A stretch of DNA of 5,431 nt from Verrucomicrobiota bacterium (lineage in GTDB: Bacteria > Verrucomicrobiota > Verrucomicrobiia > Chthoniobacterales > UBA10450). Location of the stretch: NCBI GenBank assembly GCA_003218815.1, contig QHON01000108.1, positions 1-5,431 of the forward strand. The letters run 5' to 3'. Below, piece by piece: positions 1-5,431 of this stretch. Numbering within the stretch: position 1 is the first letter of the stretch; each line of letters starts with the position of its first letter. The translations under genes were made by a program, and so were the position numbers. Below the pieces are notes generated by a model. It did not search any database. It worked only from the letters and a program-made list of their open reading frames with translations, and was not told the DNA's origin.

Positions 1-288
1 TAAGCGACGAGAAAGATCCAGCGCGTCAGCCGCTTTCGCCCAATAGCTGAACATCACCGGCACGGTGGAGAGCACCTGCATCGAAATTTTCTCGCGGTCG
101 CACTCTTCAATGCGACGTTTGGGATCCCAGACACTGTCAGTGATCTCGCGAAAGACGCGGTCGCCGATCATCATTCGCGCGCAACACGGCTTGTAGTGAT
201 CGAGCCGCACGAAACCGCCATAGCCGTATTTCGCATCGAGGTCGGGCCAATTGCGCGGGAGGATGTGCGTGTGCAGATCGATCTTCAT
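1..288 (-). CDS. ACMSD: 2-amino-3-carboxymuconate-6-semialdehyde decarboxylase (ACMSD), N-terminal part, cut by window edge
   Basis: This amidohydrolase-2 family enzyme decarboxylates 2-amino-3-carboxymuconate 6-semialdehyde in the kynurenine branch of tryptophan breakdown, diverting carbon away from quinolinate and NAD; it is expected to be cytosolic. The first 96 codons are visible and the frame is still open at base 1. The protein opens with MKIDLHTHILP, whose His6 and His8 form the HxH metal-binding pair of the family. It continues with KYGYGGFV (about residues 19-26), VWDPKRRIEE (about 57-66) and STVPVMFSYWAK (about 78-89), all strongly reminiscent of ACMSD as I remember it, especially the animal form. 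The ATG at 286-288 is the natural start because it places HxH at the usual position. No clear Shine-Dalgarno precedes it. The remaining metal ligands and the catalytic His lie outside the window. It is co-directional with the hydrolase-CHAT gene, 129 bases downstream of it, and has no obvious functional link to it. Another amidohydrolase-2 decarboxylase is a less likely alternative. Confidence 0.9.
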   Translation of the reverse strand, partial: MKIDLHTHILPRNWPDLDAKYGYGGFVRLDHYKPCCARMMIGDRVFREITDSVWDPKRRIEECDREKISMQVLSTVPVMFSYWAKAADALDLSRRL

Positions 289-417
289 GAATCGCGCAGC
301 AACTGAAGCACGTCACGCCGAAGGAGTCGAAGAGGAGATACCGCGCGAGAATGATCGAACTTTAAAAGAGATCGCACGATCGCAAGAGGAGCGTTCGGTA
401 GCGTTTCTGGGCACGCC
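289..417. other. Intergenic gap between the hydrolase-CHAT and ACMSD genes
   Basis: This 129-base stretch has no convincing gene. Read on the minus strand it begins just after the TAA of the hydrolase-CHAT gene and ends at the ACMSD ATG. It contains a weak hairpin followed by a short T-rich run (361-381, listed separately). No purine-rich Shine-Dalgarno is placed before the ACMSD ATG, and I could not identify a convincing -35/-10 promoter pair. The gap is long enough for ACMSD to have its own promoter. Confidence 0.6.
361..381 (-). terminator. Possible weak intrinsic terminator after the hydrolase-CHAT gene
   Basis: On the minus strand GATCG-TG-CGATC forms a short inverted repeat (370-381) followed at once by TCTTTTAAA (361-369), about 36 bases past the TAA stop. 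A stem of only four or five pairs is short for a Rho-independent terminator, so this may be chance. If real, it would separate the two-gene protease/hydrolase unit from ACMSD. Confidence 0.22.
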
Positions 418-3400
418 TTATTGGCGTTGCTTGGTCGTGCGCGAGGACTTCTTCGGCGGGCGCACAGCGGGATGGGCCCGCCCGCGACCCTTGTCTGTCG
501 CTGTCTGCGCCGACGGAAAGGCGTTCAGCAGCGCTTCGATCGCGGGAAGATCTTCGGGAATCTTTTGCTTCAGTTGTTGGCGGCATTTCGGTTCGAGATT
601 ACGTTGCCCGGCCAGCACTTCTAATGATCGAGTCTCGTTACGAAAGAGCAGACATTCGCGCGGAAGCCGCGAATGCGAGTCAATCTGCGCAAATTGGCCC
701 GCCAGACATAACGCGATCGTGTTAGCGATCGCCTTTTCCAGCACGTTCTCATCTTCGCTTGGAAATTTGAAGCCCGCCATGGAAATGAGCATGACAGGCT
801 TCTTCGGATCATCCCACCAGGCGTAGAGATTTTTAGCAACCTCTCTGCCCTTTTCGCGGCCACCCATAGGTTGGTTGGTAATGCAGATGAGCGCGTCTAT
901 CCCGAGCTCGTTCGGCTTGTTACGAAGGCGCCCGACCACCTTATTTGCATCGAGGAAAGCGCGGTGTTTCACATCTTGGCTCAACTGCCACGTGCCGATC
1001 GGCGCGGAGAGCGTGACCAACTCAAAGCCGAACCGTTGCTGCGCCGCGTTCATTCGAGCGAGAATTAACACATGGCCGGCGATAGCGCGCCGGCCACTCG
1101 GCGCAGTAATCGGCGGCGCCACCGGACGGCCCATGCCGCCAGCGTGAATGCGCGGACAAAAATTAGCCCGCGGGTTGCGCGCGTACAAGACTGGAACGGC
1201 CCAATCGATAGTCTCGCCCTCGATTGAGTACTTCAGGGCGATACGTGCTTCACGAGCCGCGCGCGCCACGGACATACCCTGCGCCAGGGCCCAGTAAAAG
1301 AATTGCGCGAACGAGGTCGCTGATTGATCAAGCACCTTGTACTGGTTGGCTACGGCAGCGGGCAGACCGCCGGCAACGAGCGCCGCGGCGGCGCCCGTAT
1401 TCAATTGCCGACGACTGCCGCGCCCACTTTCACAAGCATTGAGAAAGACGAGTCGGATGCCGCGCTGGCACATGATCTCGCGCAATGTCCGAGCGGTAAG
1501 AGATTGAGCGGTACCGCGCGTCCCCTCGAAGAGCAAGGCTCCGCTATCGTCCAGGAATTCACCATGTCCGATGAAATGGACAACGTCGAAATGCCCGGTG
1601 GAAATGTAGCCGTGAAAACTCATCGGCGTCGCATGAGGCAAGACCTCGACAGCAACGGCGCCGATCTCGACCAGCGGTTTGAAATCGCGGCTGATCAGTT
1701 CGATTTCTTCTTCAGTCGATAATCCTGCAGCGCCCACTGGCTGCGGCGCCACCACCAGGATACGCAGCGGCAGATCGCGCTCGGAGATTTCCTCGGCCGG
1801 GATCGGCGTCAGAACATTGCGCACGAAATGAATTTCTTCGGTGGCCAGGAATGCGCCGCGCTGTGGATCATAGGCAAACTCCCATGGCTTTTCCGCGATC
1901 CAGGGAATCATCGACGTAAAGATTAGGTCAAGCCGTTCGCTTCCGCGAAGGGACCGCGCCACATCGTAGAGTCGACGCACATCGCTCGGAAAGAGTGTCT
2001 CGAATAGCAGCTTGCCGAAATCGATCAACTCCGCGTCCTTTGGCAGCGTTGTGCCCGGTTTGCCGTCGATGTAATTCCGTAACCGTTCCTGCATGCGGAT
2101 AATTTTGTTGAAGCGCTGACCAGCCTCGCCTCCACTACGGTGGAATGGTACCAAGACAGAGGCGCCCCCGTAGCTGGCCAACAGTTGTGCGGAACGCGCA
2201 ACCTGGTCGCCCTTCCTCTCACTGGCTTCAGGCTGCTCATTAGACGTTTCCAGGACGCTTAGAAAGAATGTGTCAACGGGAGCGAGCGACCCTGGAGCCA
2301 CGCCCAAAGGTTCGACCATACGCGACGCCTGTGCGACCTCCACAGATGGTGCGCTCATCGGCTCGTCCCGTCGGTCTATTGCCTCCCCGGCCCGCGGGAG
2401 GAATCTGCCTGCTACTGCGCCGGCCGCACGTCGTCCTGGCAATAAGCGCAGCGGATCAATTGGTCGGAGCGGGTGGGGCTTCCGCGTCAGCGCATCAACG
2501 ATGAAGGCAGCCGAATCGGGTTGCTGGAAAAAGTTCAGGTGATGCACAGGCACTGAGTCAGCCAGATTTCCGCCCGCGCCAAAGCAACCAATCCGCTCCG
2601 GCGGCACATAAGAATTCACGCCTTTGTCGATGTGCCAGCCCCCGGCTGTCGGCACAACCAAGTCGTTAGGCTGAGCGAAGAAGCTGTCGATACCGAGATC
2701 AAGAAGACGCATCCAGACACGGTCATCGGGTGAGAAGTTGGCAGCGAGAACTGAATAGGCATCAGCTGGAGGCGCGGGCGGCGCCTGCAGTTCACTAATG
2801 AGATCGCCGGCCGCATTCATCGAATTAATCCCGGGCAAATTCCCACTCGCATGTCGCGCGAGCCAGACAATGGCTTCCCCGATCCACGACGCACCAGTCG
2901 TGAATGGATTGTCCGGAAACATCTCCAATAAATTCGCAATCCAGCCGACAGTACGCTCCCAGCGTTCCGGAGTTGCGAGCGGCGTGCCCTCGTTAGGCGA
3001 AGCAACCAGCACAGCATGCCCAAGCCGAAATCGCTGGCCCGCCACTCCGAGCGCCGCTGATTTTTCGACTAAATTTCGCAGCACGAGGCCCCCGCGTGAA
3101 TGGGTGATGACGTCGAATTCAAACACGCCATCGGGAAGTGCCTCGACCAGCATCCGGGCGTTTTGCTCCGGGGTTCGACTGACGGAAAAATGATCGAAGG
3201 CAAATATTCGATCGCCGTAAAGCGGCTTGATCCGGTCAAAGAAATCGCCTTTCGCCAGCTCGTGGAATGCGCTGCCGGCGTTGGAAAAAGTTCCATGCAG
3301 CAACAAAAGCGACCGTCCGCGGACTAACGTTTTCTTCTCAGGTTGCCAGCGGTCGAGTTTCTTCGCGGCAAGTTTTTCGCGGTCGACGCGGAGCCAGCCT

Positions 3401-3990
3401 TCGCTTAGCCGCTCCTTTTCCCACGACCGTTTTTCCCATCGTTCCGCTAGAATGGGCAGGGCCACGTCAGCGGCAACGTCGACGATTTTTAGAATCGTCA
3501 CCTCAATCGCCTTGTGGACGATCGCGCCGATGATCCCGCGTCGTTGCGGGGCAGCGGATGGAGGTGCGGACCGTCGCACCGGCACGCGAAATCGAACGAG
3601 AGCTGGCGCGGCGACGCGTGTCCCGGTCCGGCGTGTCAGAATATGTTCCTCCGGCCGGTGGAAAGTGACCGTGCTGCGCGACTGCGGTCCGCCACGCGAG
3701 TCACTCACGAAACGACGCACTAGTAACACGCTTCCTTCGCCGGGCCCGACCGGTACGCTCAGGTCGAGCATCGCAATACCGCCAGAGCGCCGGACCGCCG
3801 TCGGCTTGGGAACGGCTTGAAATGTTTTCTCAACTCGGACTTTTCCGGATTCAAGGACACCCGGCGGGAGCTCCGCAGCCGGCGATGTAACGGAAATAGC
3901 GCGCCGCCCCCGCATTGTCACAGGAGAAGGGAGGAATTCCCATTCTTCCGCATTGTTCCAAACGACCCCGTTGCCGATCGATTTCTTCAT
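418..3990 (-). CDS. Alpha/beta-hydrolase (lipase-like) fused to a CHAT caspase-like protease domain
   Basis: This is a 1190-residue multidomain protein, probably cytosolic, with two enzymatic modules. Residues 1-150 look beta-rich and are unassigned; about 152-182 form a moderately hydrophobic helix. Residues 227-500 are an alpha/beta-hydrolase: LLLLHGTFSNAG (228-239, oxyanion-hole region), nucleophile Ser298 in THSRGG, probable acid Asp443 in PNDLVVP, and probable base His484 in VHHLNFF. Residues 650-940 are a CHAT domain (peptidase clan CD): KPWEFAYDP (701-709), FDVVHFIGHGEF with His809, and LVFLNACESGRG with Cys853, so the His-Cys dyad is intact. An unassigned alpha/beta-looking region (about 968-1100) and a basic tail end the protein. 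The ATG follows the C11 protease stop by 18 bases with no clear Shine-Dalgarno, suggesting translational coupling in one operon. The natural substrates of both modules are unknown. The domain calls are confident; a role in defence or regulated cell death is inference from how CHAT and lipase-like domains are used elsewhere. Confidence 0.93.
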   Translation of the reverse strand: MKKSIGNGVVWNNAEEWEFLPSPVTMRGRRAISVTSPAAELPPGVLESGKVRVEKTFQAVPKPTAVRRSGGIAMLDLSVPVGPGEGSVLLVRRFVSDSRGGPQSRSTVTFHRPEEHILTRRTGTRVAAPALVRFRVPVRRSAPPSAAPQRRGIIGAIVHKAIEVTILKIVDVAADVALPILAERWEKRSWEKERLSEGWLRVDREKLAAKKLDRWQPEKKTLVRGRSLLLLHGTFSNAGSAFHELAKGDFFDRIKPLYGDRIFAFDHFSVSRTPEQNARMLVEALPDGVFEFDVITHSRGGLVLRNLVEKSAALGVAGQRFRLGHAVLVASPNEGTPLATPERWERTVGWIANLLEMFPDNPFTTGASWIGEAIVWLARHASGNLPGINSMNAAGDLISELQAPPAPPADAYSVLAANFSPDDRVWMRLLDLGIDSFFAQPNDLVVPTAGGWHIDKGVNSYVPPERIGCFGAGGNLADSVPVHHLNFFQQPDSAAFIVDALTRKPHPLRPIDPLRLLPGRRAAGAVAGRFLPRAGEAIDRRDEPMSAPSVEVAQASRMVEPLGVAPGSLAPVDTFFLSVLETSNEQPEASERKGDQVARSAQLLASYGGASVLVPFHRSGGEAGQRFNKIIRMQERLRNYIDGKPGTTLPKDAELIDFGKLLFETLFPSDVRRLYDVARSLRGSERLDLIFTSMIPWIAEKPWEFAYDPQRGAFLATEEIHFVRNVLTPIPAEEISERDLPLRILVVAPQPVGAAGLSTEEEIELISRDFKPLVEIGAVAVEVLPHATPMSFHGYISTGHFDVVHFIGHGEFLDDSGALLFEGTRGTAQSLTARTLREIMCQRGIRLVFLNACESGRGSRRQLNTGAAAALVAGGLPAAVANQYKVLDQSATSFAQFFYWALAQGMSVARAAREARIALKYSIEGETIDWAVPVLYARNPRANFCPRIHAGGMGRPVAPPITAPSGRRAIAGHVLILARMNAAQQRFGFELVTLSAPIGTWQLSQDVKHRAFLDANKVVGRLRNKPNELGIDALICITNQPMGGREKGREVAKNLYAWWDDPKKPVMLISMAGFKFPSEDENVLEKAIANTIALCLAGQFAQIDSHSRLPRECLLFRNETRSLEVLAGQRNLEPKCRQQLKQKIPEDLPAIEALLNAFPSAQTATDKGRGRAHPAVRPPKKSSRTTKQRQ

Positions 3991-4008
3991 TTGATCAGCG
4001 AGCTTGGT
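3991..4008 (-). other. In-frame 18-base junction between the C11 and hydrolase-CHAT genes
   Basis: The spacer is exactly six sense codons (TKLADQ if translated) between the TGA of the C11 gene (4009-4011) and the ATG at 3988-3990. Both genes are therefore in the same reading frame, separated by one stop codon. The spacer has no recognisable Shine-Dalgarno. The short distance supports a single transcript and possible re-initiation by the same ribosomes. Confidence 0.75.
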
Positions 4009-5310
4009 TCAACCGCGGCGGCGCAGTGGCTTTCTGCGTTGAAGTGTCTTCAGCCATTCGACCAGAAATTTCCGCCAACCGCCATCCTTCGCGAAGTCTA
4101 GGTTGCCGTAAAGAGGCGAGAGCGGCTGCGAGGGGTCCGCTGGGAAATGAATGGAGACACCGTGCGAATTCGCGACCCCATCACCTTTCGCACCGCTGGC
4201 GACAACGTATTTGTCAACGGCTTGATTGACTGCTTTCGCCGCCTTCACAATTGATTTGTCGCCGGCGCAACTACTTTGCAGTAATTCGCACAGATCGCGC
4301 AGATCGACGTAGTCCGGAACGTCGTAGGATTGCACTTGGAGACGCGATTGGCTGATTCCGGCTCGAGCAACGGGATCGGTCAGTCCGTTGCGGAGGGCCG
4401 TCGCCAACTGATCGACGGAGCGGAGCAAAGCAGTTGCCTGTGATAGGTCGCAGGCCGATTGAGTCACTCCATCATTGGTCCCGTAGGAGGCGAGGTAACG
4501 CTTGACGATCGACTTTGAGAGATCGCCTGGTTTCATATTCGGATTTTTGGCGAGATCGCCCAGCAATGTGTTGTAGGGCCAACCATCCCCCGGTTCCGTC
4601 TGTTCCGAGCCGACAGTGAAATCGGCACTGTCACGCAATTGATATCCGATCTCCGCCATGCTCATAAGACAGGCATCCATGCCTAGGATGTCGAGGTTGC
4701 GCCCGATCTTCTTCTTCGCCGCGACAACGACGCGTTTAAGCTCAATGTTATCGAGAAAATCCTGCGCGTTATCGTCGTAAGCGATGGCACGAACCCGCAC
4801 CGCTTTCTCGATCGAACTGCGGAAAAGCGCGCGATGAAACTTGCGACCGCCGATGATGCGAATGCGGCGCATCGAAATCGAGTTGCTCCCATCGTCTAAT
4901 GCAGGATGGATCGGCGCGCCGCGTCTGGTTACATTCGCTCCGGCTACCCGGCGTGCCAGGCGATACACATCGGTGTCATCCCATCCGCCACCATGGTTCC
5001 AAATGACGAGCATATAGCGGGCGGCCGGATAATTCTGAACCGACCAAACAATGAAATCCGTCAGAACACTTGGATCACCCGTGTTGGTTTCCCCAAGATT
5101 ATCAACCACGTCGCTTTCGAGGTTGCCGCCTTTTCTCAGGAAATAACGGTGCGTTTGGCGGCTGGCGGCGCGTCGATCAAATTGTGCGACAATGTTCAAA
5201 GCGTTGGTCGAACCGATTTTTTTCATCTCGTTAAGGTCGGTAACTCCGGCCGAGTCGAGGTTGTTATCGCCGGCGAGATAGACCATGACGGTCCAGGATT
5301 TTTTCTTCAT
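4009..5310 (-). CDS. Clostripain-family (peptidase C11) cysteine protease
   Basis: This is a clan CD cysteine endopeptidase of the clostripain type; known relatives cut after Arg or Lys. Numbered from the ATG at 5308-5310 (433 residues), it has the N-terminal strand VMVYLAGDNNLD (8-19), the His motif VIWNHGGGW with catalytic His106, the motif LGMDACLMSMAEIGYQL with catalytic Cys214, GSEQTEPGDGWPY (234-246) that follows in the family, and a C-terminal GVSIHFP strand (384-390). An Arg-rich insert (about 117-174, 13 Arg) lies between His and Cys, where C11 enzymes are typically self-cleaved. No signal peptide is visible from this start, so a cytosolic enzyme is likely. I prefer this ATG because C11 proteins usually begin just before the first strand. 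A TTG at 5374-5376, adding 22 residues (455 in total), is the alternative: it has AGGAGG upstream but only three bases away. The gene lies 18 bases upstream of the hydrolase-CHAT gene in the same orientation and frame, so shared expression and function are likely. Confidence 0.93.
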   Translation of the reverse strand: MKKKSWTVMVYLAGDNNLDSAGVTDLNEMKKIGSTNALNIVAQFDRRAASRQTHRYFLRKGGNLESDVVDNLGETNTGDPSVLTDFIVWSVQNYPAARYMLVIWNHGGGWDDTDVYRLARRVAGANVTRRGAPIHPALDDGSNSISMRRIRIIGGRKFHRALFRSSIEKAVRVRAIAYDDNAQDFLDNIELKRVVVAAKKKIGRNLDILGMDACLMSMAEIGYQLRDSADFTVGSEQTEPGDGWPYNTLLGDLAKNPNMKPGDLSKSIVKRYLASYGTNDGVTQSACDLSQATALLRSVDQLATALRNGLTDPVARAGISQSRLQVQSYDVPDYVDLRDLCELLQSSCAGDKSIVKAAKAVNQAVDKYVVASGAKGDGVANSHGVSIHFPADPSQPLSPLYGNLDFAKDGGWRKFLVEWLKTLQRRKPLRRRG

Positions 5311-5314
5311 GTTT

Positions 5315-5431
5315 TCAATGGCGGTTGGGGTGAAGGGTTTCGCAGAAGCAAATTCCGTAATCGTTTCCGGGGCCAAACACCTCCTGAGCCGTGCAACGAG
5401 CTCGATAGAGGCTCGCTGTCATACCGCGCAG
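5315..5431 (-). other. Open frame entering from the window edge, possible tail of an upstream gene
   Basis: On the minus strand a frame is open from the window edge to a TGA at 5315-5317, giving 38 sense codons with an internal ATG at 5420-5422 (MTASLYRARCTAQEV...). The stop lies four bases before the preferred ATG of the C11 gene, a spacing typical of coupled operon genes. The peptide resembles no family I know and is Cys-rich near its end (GICFCETL). It could equally be untranslated leader, and it is too short to judge. Confidence 0.15.
5378..5385 (-). promoter_or_regulatory. Strong Shine-Dalgarno-like AGGAGGTG upstream of the C11 gene
   Basis: The minus strand reads AGGAGGTG here, a near-perfect anti-16S match. 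It lies three bases (counted from AGGAGG) before the in-frame TTG at 5374-5376, tighter than the usual five to nine, and about 70 bases before the preferred ATG at 5308-5310. It is either the ribosome site for a TTG-initiated, 22-residue longer C11 protein or a chance match inside an upstream frame. Confidence 0.35.

Noticed and set aside
251..826. Plus-strand open frame of 191 codons
   Set aside because: It runs antisense to the start of ACMSD and the end of the hydrolase-CHAT gene; its translation has no family features, while the minus strand encodes recognisable domains.
1324..1722. Plus-strand open frame of 132 codons
   Set aside because: It lies opposite the catalytic core of the CHAT domain, whose conserved His and Cys motifs fix the minus strand as coding.
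3227..3820. Plus-strand open frame of 197 codons
   Set aside because: It is antisense to the N-terminal third of the hydrolase-CHAT gene. The Arg/Ser-rich translation is typical of a shadow frame in GC-rich DNA.
418..5376. CRISPR array, tRNA, insertion sequence or terminal inverted repeats
   Set aside because: Reading through the window I saw no regularly spaced repeats, no tRNA-like cloverleaf sequence and no transposase or inverted ends. A CHAT domain alone does not indicate a CRISPR type III-E locus, since no Cas gene is present.
5245..5376. Secretion signal peptide on the C11 protease
   Set aside because: Neither start gives a basic n-region followed by a long hydrophobic core; VMVYLA is the first core strand of the C11 fold and is followed by the conserved GDNNLD.

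Overview
The window is GC-rich bacterial DNA whose recognisable genes all lie on the minus strand, in transcription order from right to left: a clostripain-type (peptidase C11) cysteine protease (about 4009-5310), a 1190-residue protein joining an alpha/beta-hydrolase (lipase/esterase-like) domain to a CHAT caspase-like protease domain (418-3990), and the first 96 codons of an amidohydrolase that matches ACMSD of the kynurenine pathway (1-288, cut by the left edge). The organism cannot be named from the sequence. GC-rich codon use, weak or absent Shine-Dalgarno sequences before two of the three starts, and an animal-like ACMSD would fit a soil or environmental bacterium such as Verrucomicrobiota, Acidobacteriota or a relative, but this is a guess.

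Layout: 5311-5431 is the upstream flank of the C11 gene. It has one open frame running in from the window edge and a strong AGGAGGTG motif. The C11 gene ends 18 bases before the ATG of the hydrolase-CHAT gene and in the same reading frame, so the two are almost certainly co-transcribed. A 129-base gap with a weak hairpin/T-run separates the hydrolase-CHAT gene from the ACMSD gene, which is probably an ordinary metabolic neighbour.

How the genes may work together: both large proteins keep their catalytic residues. The C11 protein has the His-Cys dyad (WNHGGG and MDACLM). The second protein has a Ser-Asp-His hydrolase set (HSRGG, PNDLVVP, VHHLNFF) and a CHAT His-Cys dyad (FIGHG and LNACESG). 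Two clan CD (caspase-fold) proteases encoded side by side, one of them fused to a lipase-like hydrolase, suggest a proteolytic cascade that may control a hydrolase effector, as in bacterial defence or regulated cell-death modules. C11 enzymes usually cut after Arg or Lys, and the hydrolase domain is flanked by Arg-rich linkers, so cleavage of the fusion by C11 is a concrete hypothesis. No sensor, NTPase, nuclease or pore-forming gene is visible in the window, so the biological role remains inference.
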